A DNA stretch of 64,000 bases from contig NC_088325.1 in NCBI RefSeq assembly GCF_910592395.1, forward strand, positions 6,353,501 through 6,417,500, in the 5' to 3' direction. The stretch is from Lineus longissimus (taxonomy: Eukaryota > Nemertea > Pilidiophora > Heteronemertea > Lineidae). The translations under genes were made by a program, and so were the position numbers. Positions 34,394 through 45,060 of this stretch are shown piece after piece (within the stretch, counting starts at the first letter, position 1; the number at the start of each line of letters is the position of its first letter). The notes under the pieces are model-generated. The model saw nothing but the letters and a program-made list of their open reading frames with translations, was not told the origin of the DNA and did not search any database.

Positions 34394-34805
34394 GTTAAGA
34401 AAATGTCGTCCCAGACATTGACACCCAGGACAAGAGAAGACAAACCACACAACTTCCTGAAGACGGACTAAAGTAGGAGTCTAAGTATTATGCCAGTAGT
34501 CAAAGAGTTGTCCAACCTCAAAGACAAACCGTAGAACCTCGTGATCAAGTGGCCATCCTGAACACATATTCGTCAACTAAAGACACGGCCTGACTCCAAC
34601 ATAGCACCCAATTGGAAACAACAGGAAGACAGAGATTGATAACTCAGGACCTGAATATCATCTATTTTCATCCTTGCACAAACCTAGACCAGAATGATCA
34701 GACAGAACACTAAAATGTCAAATACAAGAAAAAGCAATATCCTTGGAAAGTTGTGAATATAGCTCAACATCATAACGAACCAACGCACTACATGTACACT
34801 CTAAG
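34394..34805. other. Gypsy 3' untranslated region
   Basis: On -, this lies between the pol stop and the polypurine tract. No coding signal was seen. Confidence 0.5.
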
Positions 34806-36018
34806 TCAGATTGTTAACAAGTCTGTCCTAACAATTCTGTCCAATTGGTCCTTGGGCATTGTGGGAGGACATGCAGGAGATACTGGATACCATTGTCCGC
34901 ACATTGTTTCAGCTGGCCAGGACCAGAACATCTGAGGTGGGTACTGCTGGATTGGCACATTCTGACCATGGAAGTTTGGAGATGTGGAAATTCCTGGAAC
35001 CTGCTGAACTTGCCAGGCCTGCGCTGGATGATAGGAGGGGTTTCCCAATTGGTCATATGTCAGAATTGTCTTAGGCCGCAGTGTCCTTATTGGCCTGCCT
35101 CTTGCAGTGTCCACCGATGAGTCATCTGAACTTGGGGAGCTCCTGTCCGACTCGTGAGGAGGGCTGTCAGTTGATTCCTCTGGATCGGCAGTGGGAACAA
35201 AAGGCTCTGGTTGTGACTCTCCCATGATGGTGTCAGACGGCCCAGGGTGTGACCCTCCTATGGCGGTGTCAGATGGCTCTGGTAGGGCAGCCCAACCTAA
35301 AACCTCTGTTGCATCACTGGAGTCGCTGTCTCCCATTGGATCAATGTTGCGGCCTCTATCCAGCTCTCTCCTTGTCCTTCGCCTCTTGTTCTTGGTCTCC
35401 TTAACAGCATCAGCCACTCCTTCGACAGGCAGTTCATCACACTGGAAAAGGAGGTTCCTGTGGAGAATCCTATGCCGCCCCCTACCACTCTCGGGTTGGA
35501 CTTCATATACAGGCGAGTCATCAGTCATTCTTTTCACGACAACATGGATCCCATCTTCCCAGTAGGATCGGAGCTTTCTCGGGCCACCTCTCTCTCTGTT
35601 AAGTTACGGACCAGGTAGCGAGCATAAAGGGGTCGTAAGCCTACGTCAGGACTAAGCCAGGCGTAGAAGAGGTCGTAGAGTTAATATGGTGAGCATAAAG
35701 GTGGGCGTAAACTGCGCCTGGGTATAAATCTGGTCGTACCTCTACGCCTGCTTGGTAGGAGGCGTAAGTCATTTCAGACCAGTCGTAAGTCGATGGGTCA
35801 TATTAATTAAGTCTGGTAAATGCTTTTATTTAAGAATTTTACGAGGTTCACCAATGCATATGTACAGCCGAATTCAAGTAAAAGCATTTACTAGCTTTTT
35901 TCATATCGTATACAAGAAGGTGCATTTGGAATAGAGTTTAACTGCGCCGATTTGGGCCGCATTTACAATACACGGGAATGCATGTACTTCTCGAAATCAA
36001 ATTGCCTATGAATTCGTA

Positions 36019-37047
36019 ATGGCCAGACTTATACGGCTTGCGGATGAGTTTGGGCGTCGTCAGATGAGACGTGAGAGGGTTTTCAGGGATAGAACGAATC
36101 CACTCGAACGGTACGATGACAGCGAGATCTATGACCGATTTCGATTTCGGAGGGAAGACATCTTCGAACTGACGGACATGCTAGGGGATGAAATTAAAAG
36201 TCCAACTAACAGAAACCATTCGATTCCGCCAGTTTTGTGCATTCTTACGGCACTGAGATTCTACGCAACCGGCAATTACCACCTTGTCACAGGAGATTTG
36301 TTCGGGATACATCGAACCACTGCATCAAGAATGATCAGACGGGTTTCGGACTCTCTGGCACGCAGATTGGACGAGTACGTTCATTTTCCACCCGAGGGAG
36401 ATGGCGTGAGGCGTATAAAGGCCGCGTTTTTTGATATAGCAGGATTTCCAAACGTATGCGGCGCCATCGATTGCAGTCACATCCCCATTCAAGCACCAAG
36501 CCAAAATGAATTTGAATATGTGAATCGGAAAGGGGTACATTCTATCAATGCTCAGGCAATATGTGACTCGGGAAACATATTTCTGAATGGTGTGATTCGA
36601 TGGCCTGGCGGTACCCACGATTCCCGCATCTTAACCAACAGTGAAATATCCCGCGACTTCGAAACTGGACGGATAAGTGGCTTCCTAATCGGAGACAGTG
36701 GGTACCCTCTTCGACAATGGCTGATGACGCCACTGTATGTGGCAGCAAATCGGAAGGAGAGGAGATACAATACGTCACACAAGCGAACCCGTAGTGTTAT
36801 CGAGCGCACATTCGGCATATGGAAACGTCGATTCCATGGTCTTCATAACAAACTACGAATGACACCAGAGAGATGCTGTGTAGTGATCGCTGCAACTATG
36901 GTATTGCACAACATTGCCATGAGGAAGGGACTGCCAGATTTTGATGATGAAATCCCAGATGAAATGGAAGATATACATGGTGAATTCGACGGACAGGAAA
37001 ACGGACAAGAAATAAGGCGACAGCTCATTGACAACGTTTTTGCGTAG
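36019..37047 (+). CDS. PIF/Harbinger transposase, intact, 342 aa
   Basis: This is a DDE_Tnp_4 (HARBI1-type) transposase that would cut and insert the surrounding element in the nucleus. In order it shows RRERVFRDRTNP, FRFRREDIFELTDML, ALRFYATGNYHLV, a helix-turn-helix block FGIHRTTASRMIRRV, first Asp in VCGAIDCSHIPI, YVNRKG, second Asp in RWPGGTHDSRIL, GDSGYPLRQWL, the catalytic Glu in HKRTRSVIERTFGIWKRRF, ATMVLHNIA and an acidic tail. The length of 342 residues is within the usual 340-400, and the frame is uninterrupted. The ATG at 36019 fits the family start. No intron is needed, unlike the 29534-31000 copy. It is possibly still functional, but its Myb-like partner in the same element is broken. 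Confidence 0.92.
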   Translation: MARLIRLADEFGRRQMRRERVFRDRTNPLERYDDSEIYDRFRFRREDIFELTDMLGDEIKSPTNRNHSIPPVLCILTALRFYATGNYHLVTGDLFGIHRTTASRMIRRVSDSLARRLDEYVHFPPEGDGVRRIKAAFFDIAGFPNVCGAIDCSHIPIQAPSQNEFEYVNRKGVHSINAQAICDSGNIFLNGVIRWPGGTHDSRILTNSEISRDFETGRISGFLIGDSGYPLRQWLMTPLYVAANRKERRYNTSHKRTRSVIERTFGIWKRRFHGLHNKLRMTPERCCVVIAATMVLHNIAMRKGLPDFDDEIPDEMEDIHGEFDGQENGQEIRRQLIDNVFA

Positions 37048-37345
37048 GTAACATTTAATTATCATTTTGACAGAAATGCACATAAAATCTGCTTTTGTAA
37101 TTACATCAGAGCTCTCCCTACAACCTAAGTTGTTATGTCCTTTCTGAACTTTCTCTAGCAAGGTGACGTATTTTATGGAAACAAAATCATTATTTATCAT
37201 CAATGCGTACAAATGGATTAGACCACGCCTTTCATATCAATGATACATTCCGATGACAAGGTTATATTTCATCTGCCACTTTGTTTGTCAAAGTAAGAAC
37301 ACCAATCAGTCCGTCATCCTTATAGTTAATGATTAATTATAAAGT

Positions 37346-38934
37346 CTATTGACTTAGTTGTTCTATTTCCATTTCTAACTTTCTCTTCTTGAGTACCATT
37401 ACTTCTTTTTGAAGCATTATGAGTCGCCTCTCCTCCCTCAGCTTTTCACGCTCTTGCTTAATTTTGTCCATTTCCAGCTTTAGTTTCTTCTCTTCCAGCT
37501 GAAGCACCTTGCTGTAAGGTACGGACCTGCGGGCGGTAGCAGGAGTTGCAGACGCATCCTCTTCCGAGTGATGTGAGGAACTGAATGAGGCTTCTCCATC
37601 ACCATTGGAGTCGCAGTGTGGGGACTGGTTGCCTTGGGTGAAGGCGGACTCATCTGCACCATCATCTGATGTAGCTTAAAGTAAAATAAGAAACATTTCC
37701 TAAAATATGCAAGTGCTGCTGATAAAAATAACATTCTAACATGATTAGCACTTATTACTGAACTTTATACTGCTTCTACCCTATTGTATTGAAAGACTTA
37801 ATAACATGTTACTGCCGCATGAACATTTTTCAAAAAATTATTTTTGTCGACTTTTTTCTATGAAAATGTTTCGTCTTGTTTCCAATTTGTAAAATACATA
37901 TAGGATGATGCCACCAATTTTCTACCACCTCCAATTTTCGACCAGGTGGTGTTATTCTTTCCAGTTGATCAAAATATTTTCGATTTCATGAAAGCTCTAC
38001 CTTCATGTGCATGTCATCTCCACATAAAAATCAAATATTTTTAATCAGACATAAGAAAAACGCGCCTTGGTCGAAAATTGGAGGTTGTCAAAAATTGGTT
38101 GTACTGACATACCTTCTATTATGTCTGCTGCCGAGGTCGACGCCGGTGCCTCAGGTCGAGTAGCCGTTGGCATCCTCGGTCGTTTGGCAGATACCGACGA
38201 ATGGATCAAGGCTGTGGTGATCCCGGGTCTTAAGGTTGATGTCGGTGCACGAGATATAGTAGCCGTTGGCATCCTCGGTCGTTTGGCAGATACCGACGAA
38301 TGGATCAAGGCTGTGGTGATCCCGGGTCTTAAGTCGATGTCGGTGCACGAGATATAGTAGCCGTTTGCATCCTCGGTCCTTGGTTAGATATTGATGGGCG
38401 AGTTGTCACCGGTATGGTCATTCTTGACCCATGGGTTGACAGTGGTAAATGAGATGTTGAGGGTGATGTGATCTTTTTCTGCTGAGCAATAGATGCCGAT
38501 CTAGGAGGCTCTGACATCGGTTGACTTTGCAGTATTGCTGCTTTGGTATGGCGCGTGCGGCTCTCAACGCCCTTTAAGCCTGTGAATGATACAGCATCAT
38601 CTCCGTAGACATCCAAAATCTTATTCGAAATATCAGAAATTGGAGTTGCTGGTCCTCCTCCAGTGGGCGGGTTCTTGTTTTTTGTGACCTCTTTTTTGGC
38701 ATCAGAAAGCATGTCTTTCCATTTTTTCCGGACTTCGTCTACTTCTCGTTTCGCCCGTGGATTCAGCGCATTCACTTTGTTAGTCATTTCCGTCCAAATT
38801 TGATTCTTCCGGGTATTAGTAACTGTATTGGAATGTCTGGACGTTAATACCTCGCGGAACTTCGCGAATTCTTCCACAATGCATAGCTTTTCTTCCTGTC
38901 AAAAATTCGCCTTTCTTTTGCCACGCTCGGCCAT
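37346..38934 (-). pseudogene. Harbinger Myb/SANT-like partner gene, two exons, two lesions
   Basis: Exon 1 is 38934-38113 (ATG to GAAG/GTATGT); exon 2 is 37665-37346 (after CTACATCAG to TAG). Exon 1 encodes a Myb/SANT-like DNA-binding domain (VEEFAKFREVL, TNTRKNQIWTEMTNKVN, EVRKKWKDMLSDAKKEV) and a Ser/Pro/Thr linker; exon 2 encodes an acidic Ser region and a C-terminal coiled coil (QLEEKKLKLEMDKIKQEREK). Two defects are visible: codon 12 is TGA (38899-38901), and one base is missing near 38332 between two copies of a 108-bp coding repeat, causing TAA. Restoring one base makes the joined length a multiple of three (381 codons), which supports the splice model. In active elements this protein helps the transposase into the nucleus and onto the ends. 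Confidence 0.8.
38145..38372 (-). repeat. Tandem coding repeat of about 108 bp
   Basis: A unit encoding LIHSSVSAKRPRMPTAT, a short spacer and SRAPTSTLRPG occurs twice in full and a third time in part. The copies are nearly identical, and the one-base loss that breaks the frame lies at the border of two units (AAGGTTGATG versus AAGTCGATG on +). Confidence 0.85.
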
Positions 38935-40254
38935 CCTTTAACGTCTCCTGAACAAGGCGCATTCAGAATGCCCCCTAATATAAACGCAGATGGACACCAT
39001 TGCCCATAAGCGGCCCATACACCATTAAACATTATTATTGGTCCATATGAAGAGCCACGACAAGGTAAATCTATTGTTAAACCTTGTTCATACCATTATA
39101 AAATTCTACCATCCCATTCTGAAAGGCTTAGGTAATCGATTAAACGCGCCATTCATAGTTTCGCCAAAGGTGCGCCTCCGTCTTAGCGGTATATCATTAC
39201 GACCACTTTTATGCTCTCCTTCTAAATCAGGGCCGTAACCTTTATGCTCACCGACTAAAAATATTTACACCTGGTCCTACGTCCAGAGTTACGACCGACT
39301 TTAGGCCCTGACTTACAACCTCTTTATGCTCGCTACCCCTGTACTCTGTCACCAGGCTTTAATCCGGAGCTCCTCAGACCCTTGTCATACTGCTTCTTGG
39401 CTTTGTCAGCCGCTTTGGATGCCTTTTGCTGTGCTGTCCGATATGCCTCCTGCATGCCCTCCAACCACCTGCCAGCCGTATCTTTCCCTTCAGAATCCAA
39501 ACCAAAAATCAAGTCAATTGGTAACCTAGGGGAACGATTGAACAATAGTTTAAAAGGAGAAAAGCCAGTGCTCTCATGTCGGATACAATTGTAAGCATGA
39601 ACCAGTCGATTGACTTGAGCTTTCCAGTCCTGTTTTTGCTTTTTGTCTAATGTCCGAAGCATGTCGAGCAAAGTCCTATTCATTCTCTCACACTTACCAT
39701 TGCCCTGCGGATGATAGGGGGTTGTCCTTGAATGTGTCACACCACACTTCTCCTGGAGTCTCTTGAACAGAGAGTTCTCGAATTCGCCGCCCTGGTCATG
39801 GTGGAGGCGGTCGACAAAACCAAAACGGGGCATGAACTCATTAAACACTTTGTCAGCGGTGGCTTACCCGATTTGTTTCTGGTTGGATAAGCCTGAGCAA
39901 ATCGCGTGAAATGGTCGATTATCACAAGCAAATACTCATCTCCTCCCTTGGAGCGTTCTAAGTGCATAAAATCAATGGACACTATCTCAAAAGGATACGT
40001 GGCTTGTATTGGTTTCATCTCAGCTCGGCGGGGCCTGGCAGGCCTCTTGTCTTTCAAACATCGGCAGACTTTGGTGACATAGTGAGTGATGTCTTTTGCC
40101 ATTCCTGGCCAGTGAAACCGGTCCTTCGCCAGGGAGATCACCCTCTCGGGACCTGGGTGTCCCATCTCTTCGTGCAGCTCTTTGAAAACCAACTCCTGGT
40201 GTTGTCTAGGCAGGCAAAGTTGCAGAACATTCAAACCATCGCTGAGACGACATG

Positions 40255-41388
40255 ATAATAATAATAATAATAATAATAGTCTATTTTATAGCGCTATTCC
40301 ATGGACAGAGTCCTTGCTCACAGCGCTCCCTCTCCAAAAGCTCGCACAAACAGCCAGGTCTTTATCGCTCCCTTGAATTTTTCAGTGTCCACAGTGTCCC
40401 GAATATGGCATGGAAGAGTATTCCATAGACGCGGTCCATAACACTTGAAACTACGATCCCCAAAAGAAGTCTTGGTTCTAGGAACCACCAGCTCCGAGAA
40501 AGCACCTGATCGGGTTGTGCGGGGAGCAGGTTTCCCAGAAACAAGGTCTCTCAGATACTGGGGAGCTGCACCCTGCACGCACTTGTGCACCTGAAGCAAC
40601 ACCTTAAAGTCAATCCTTTCTGCCACAGGCAGCCAGTGAAGCTTGATCAGAGTGGGTGTTATGTGATCAAACTTCCTGACTCTGCAAACGATGCGAGCAG
40701 CAGTATTTTGAACACGCTGTAATGGAGCAAGTGTCTTCTTCGGTAAACCAGCAAGTAATCCATTGTTGCAGTCAAGCCGAGAGGACACGAAGGCATGAAC
40801 CAGACGTTACCGGCTATCCTGGTCAAGATATCTACTAACACGGCCAATACTATACAAACTGGCATATGCAGCGTTGCATATCTTCTTTACATGTGCTTGC
40901 ATTGTCATGCCCTGGTCCAGAAGAACGCCTAGATCCCGGACACAGTCAGACTTTGGTACCGATACTCCATCAACTGATATTCCAGCAATAGATCCAGTTC
41001 TGCGCGATGAAACAATGTTAATCACATCCGTTTTGGGGGCATTGAGCGCTATTTTGTTTTCAAATAACCAGTCCTTCACATCCTTAACACATGATTCCAC
41101 GCGTGTCACCATCCGCTTGCTCTGCAAACTATCGCCACAGGGGGCTGACGCTTCAAGCTGATTGTCGTCAGCATACAGTTGGTATGGAACATTATGTTCT
41201 TGCATAACAGTGCTCACTGAGTGGTAGAGTGTATATGGTGAACAGAACAGGAGCAAGAACAGAGCCCTGGGGAACACCATACTCGAGGACAACAGAGTCC
41301 GAGCACATGCTGCCGATTGCAACTGAAAGCTCTCTGCCTGCGAGATAAGACACAAACCACTGGAATGCCCTGTCCGCAAGGCCAATGA
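40255..41388 (-). mobile_element. 5'-truncated L2/CR1-type LINE, copy 1
   Basis: The 3' end is at low coordinates and is a (ATA)n microsatellite tail (40255-40277). The body encodes the C-terminal part of a reverse transcriptase: YQLYADDNQ (catalytic YADD), LNAPKTDVINIVSSRR, DLGVLLDQGMTM, YSIGRVSRYLD, LPKKTLAPLQRVQNTAARI and LIKLHWLPV, to a stop at 40318. A one-base frameshift lies after YLDQDSR. The target duplication is ATGAT (40253-40257 and 41387-41391). It is inserted in gypsy pol and is nearly identical to the LINE at 49327-51230. Confidence 0.88.
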
Positions 41389-41461
41389 TCTCCTCAAGAT
41401 GTTCACATTGTTCTCATCCGTCGACATAAGTGACACTTAACCGCTAAGAGCCTTTTGTGAA

Positions 41462-43738
41462 GGGACTCAATAATCAGAGTTCCAAGTTCCATGAAGTTCC
41501 AAGTACCAAGTTCCAAGTTCCAGGGGGGTCATCTCAGAAATGCATTCAATGCCAAAATTCATGATTTCTTGATATATTTAATGATAATAATAAGTCTGTC
41601 ATTTATATAGCGCTTCCCAGAACGTTTCAGCTGTTAAAGCGCTTACAGCTGATTTTTACCGATAATGTCCATTGAACAGCCAAGTCTTCAAATGCATTCG
41701 AAAAGTGTCTTGATCCTCAATCGCCTTTATGTCATTGGGGAGTTTATTCCATAATCGCGCAGAGGACACTGAAAAACTTCGATCACCAAAGATTGTTCTT
41801 GTTCTTTTTACGGCCAGGTTTCTTGAACTTACATCCATAGAACGTGTGTGACGAGTAATATCCTGATGTTTCACAAGCTGTTCTAGGTAAACGGGTGCCC
41901 TTCCATGAAAGATCTTATGTGTCAGATTGATAATGTAGGTGGCGCTTTACTATGCTGATATCTCACAGTTCTTATTGTTGGGAAGTTAAAGGGACTTCCT
42001 CCGATAGGTGGCGCCTGACTACATTGACCTTGTGCTGTATCATTTGAAGGGGTCTCTGACTGGGAGTTGATGATAAAGGGAAACAATGCTGTGGACTTCT
42101 TCCGATAGGTGGCGCTTGACTACATTTACCTTCTGATAAATCATTTAAAGGGGTCTCTCATAGTGAGTTAGAGTGTAAAGCTTGAAAATATACAGTCCCT
42201 GTATAATGAACAAGCGGGGAAAAAACTCATTGATAAGATCATGCCGTCATCCGGGCACTTACTCCAGCGGAGGGTCTAAATTGGCCAATTTGAACTCTGG
42301 AATTAGCCCCGGGGCATAAAATTCTATTCAATGCAATGCTGGCAACGTCCAATGTATCGGTATGTAAAATGTATCGGCTCCCAATTGCAATCCTCAACTC
42401 AAGAACATTGACAAGAGAATAAATCTTACCTTTATTTATGCCTTACAATTTAATACATCTTAGAATTATAACTATTATGTAAGATTTAATTAAACCCTTT
42501 CCATCTGTCTTTGATCAACAGGAAGTTTCAATTTTGTCACTACAACTGCTTATAAACATGCTCTTTGGTGGTAAAGAATCTGCAAATAAGCTGTCAAGAT
42601 TGATTGATGAGTAAGGAAGCCTGTTCAGATGCTTGCTAAGGCTGGCCCAAATTAATTGTCTGTTTGCAGTAACCCTACCCAAGGTATTCATACAGGGTAG
42701 GTAGGTTTTTTCTTAATTTTCAGTGATTTTAGTGGTCAAAATCATAGAAAAACTCCAAGATGCTAAAGAAAATTACTAAAATGCCAATAAAACTTTTGGG
42801 TATGCATGGTGGGTCAGTTGGGGTGACGGCAAACAAACAATAAATTTGGGCCAGCCTAATTTTGGGCCTGGCAGACATTGTCAGAGGAAGGATTGGGGGT
42901 TGGCAAAATGGCAAGAGAAGGAAGAGTTAAAGGGAGACTATAGGCAGCAGCTAGGTAGGCACGTTAAAGTTAGAAAAAGTTGCCAATAGGGGTCTCCCAC
43001 ATCTCACAGTACATCGAAACTATATTCATGATTGTATGAGGAACGGTACCTGGGCGAGCCCTCTGTTACATCATATGGAGCAAAAAAAACGCAGTTCAAA
43101 ACTCGCATGACTTCAAAAAGAATTTCTTTGTTCCCTCTCGGTGCAAACTGTGGAGAACACTGACCGTTCAGAATTTGCATCACAAACAGAACGTCCACAC
43201 TTTTGTTGCAAAAAAGTGTGGGATACACGGAAAGGCCCCCCTCCGTTGCATGGTGTGGAGAACACTGACAAGGTTAAAAACACAACAAAAAGAATTGCTG
43301 CCCCCATCGCACTTCCATCACAAGGTTAATGTATTAAAGCGCCACCTATCGGAGGAAATCGACAGCATTATTTCCCTTTATCATCAATTCCCAGTCAGAG
43401 ACCCCTTCAAATGATACATCACAAGGTAAATGTAGTCAAGCGCCACCTATCGGAGGACGTCTACAGCAATGTTTCCCTTTAACATTAACTCCCAGTGAGA
43501 GATCCCTTTAAATGATGTATCACCAGGTCAATGTAGTCAAGCACCACCTATCGGAAGAAGTCTACAGCATTGTTTCCCTTTAACTTTCCAACAATAACAA
43601 CTGACATTTCCAGAAAGTGAGACATCAGCGTATACATTACGTCTATCAAGAAATCATGAATTTTGAGATGGCCCCCCTGGAACTTGGAACTTGGAACTTG
43701 GAACGTCATGGAACTTGGAACTCTGATTAGGGAGTCCC
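41462..43738. mobile_element. Fold-back element with long repeat-rich arms
   Basis: The ends GGGACTCAATAATCAGAG and the mirrored CTCTGATTAGGGAGTCCC are followed inward by multiple copies of GTTCCAAGTTCC and then by about 115-bp tandem units (core GATAGGTGGCGC...ACTACATT...GGGGTCTCT), two in the left arm (about 41990-42180) and three in the right (about 43330-43590). The 9-bp word TTTTGTGAA flanks both ends (41453-41461, 43739-43747), a target duplication length typical of Mutator-like elements. The centre (42190-43325) encodes nothing recognised. It is a non-autonomous element; the superfamily is inferred from the duplication length only. Confidence 0.72.
41582..41935 (-). mobile_element. 3' fragment of another L2/CR1-type LINE
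   Basis: ATAATAATAA at the low end is the tail. The body encodes the C-terminal block RTRTIFGDRSFSVSSARLWN followed by KLPNDIKAIED and a stop at 41656. That block is homologous to the end of the 40255-41388 LINE (FGDRSFKCYGPRLWNTLP), but it is a different subfamily. It lies in the left arm of the fold-back element and is absent from the right arm, so it inserted later. Confidence 0.75.
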
Positions 43739-45060
43739 TTTTGTGAATAAGGTCCCTGGAGAGCATACTAGAATATGATCAAGGCAAATATTAATAGATT
43801 TTTGATATTCGTAGTCTCAGTGTCCAGTTTAGAATTGTCTAAATTTCTGCCCTGCAAGGCCAAAATGGCGTCAGTTCCTTGACATGACTTGGTAAAATGT
43901 CCATATTTCAACTTTGAAGTATGTCATATTTTTAAAACTTTAATAGCTTATTGTTGGATGTCTGAGGAATACACATCTTAATTTTCAAGCTGATTGATAA
44001 CTTCAAATTGCAATTTTCAGCCTATAAACTATGTGTACTGAACGTACACACAAAGTGTACGGGATTTTTATTACAATACTGTAATTCAAACAAAGGTATA
44101 GCCTCGGCTTCATATATCTGAGCATGCGCAAAGTGAACATGCGGAGTCTTTTCTACACATGTGTTTTCTGACCATAGATTTTGGCCTCGGCAATTGGCAG
44201 CAAAAGTAGTAAAGCGATAATCAAGAACTGCGGTTTCATGGACTTACTTCTAGTGTGCCTGTTGCGTCATCCTTGGTCGTATCCAGGTTTCATATGGATG
44301 ATAGGCCGACTAGGAAAAACCATTATATTCAATATTGCACTAACTTCATAGTACGTCATTTAAGCACTATGTTCTCTTTGTACGATCCGGTGAAATTAGA
44401 AGTAAACAATGAATAAAAGTACATGTAGTAGGTTTGAAACGCATGATGTTTGACTACATATATTGATTTAGGGGATGAATAACAAACTTACTTTTGAGGG
44501 TGACTTCATGGTAATTTACCTTAATGCTAACGTAGTTTCCCTCCCACATAATCCCATATATATTGCTGAATACATCATTTTGATATCATGAACATGATAA
44601 ATGAAACTACCTTTGGAAATACCAGATAAATCTACTTTTAGGTATATTTCATTTCGGAAAATTTAAAAAGTAATAAAAAATCTTCTGTTCCACGAGATGG
44701 TCAATTAACGTAGATTCAGATGTATATACTGTAGATCAGGGAAATTTCGTGTTCAGGATATTTTCGCCAATTTCGCGAGTAGGTAATGTCCATCGGTGGG
44801 CATTCGCGAAAATTTTATCCCACAAATTTCGGAAAATTTAAAAAGAAATAAAAAATCTTCTGTTCCACGAGATTAGAATTGGTCAATTAACGTAGATTCA
44901 GAGGTATATACTGTAGATCAGGGAAATTTCGTGTTCAGGATATTTTCGCCAATTTCCGCTTGGATCACATGGATCACGACACAAATCTAAAGAGTCCCAC
45001 TACTTTTCAGACACCTCATCTATGGCAACTGTAGTGGGATCATGTGTGGGGATATGGTAT

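Larger units (their letters stand above)
35615..39338. mobile_element. Complete PIF/Harbinger transposon nested in gypsy integrase
   Basis: The ends are GTAGCGAGCATAAAG on the left and CTTTATGCTCGCTACCC on the right, an inverted pair followed by more mirrored words (GGTCGTAAG, GAGCATAAAG repeated further in). The flanking triplets are CAG (35612-35614) and CTG (39339-39341), fitting the CWG target duplication known for some Harbinger elements with a mismatch at the W. The gypsy integrase frame continues across the insertion (…GDRV then VRNLTERGGP). Inside are an intact transposase on + (36019-37047) and a Myb/SANT-like gene on - (38934-37346), arranged convergently. Length is 3.7 kb. Confidence 0.9.
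34806..41440 (-). pseudogene. Ty3/Gypsy pol remnant (integrase), interrupted by Harbinger and LINE
   Basis: Read on -, the pieces are 41436-41389, 40254-39342 and 35611-34806. They encode the zinc-binding HHCC-like region (H and GHPGPER, later VCRCL), the integrase core with Asp in VSIDFMHL, Asp in HDQGGEFEN and Glu in GNGKCERMNRT, then a C-terminal chromo-like region and a long Pro/Ser/Asp-rich tail ending at 34806. The frame crosses the LINE insertion (ATGAT duplicated) and resumes after the Harbinger insertion, showing both landed in one gene. A one-base loss near 39868 shifts the frame before FNEFMPRFGF. Protease, reverse transcriptase and RNase H are absent: the element is cut at about 41440. 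Not functional. Confidence 0.85.

Noticed and set aside
35191-35565. 124-codon + open frame
   Set aside because: It is antisense to the Pro/Ser-rich tail of the gypsy pol frame, whose biased composition keeps the opposite strand open.
38145-38372. Tandem units in the Harbinger partner gene as a CRISPR array or satellite
   Set aside because: Two to three coding units in frame within a protein linker; explained by duplication inside the gene.
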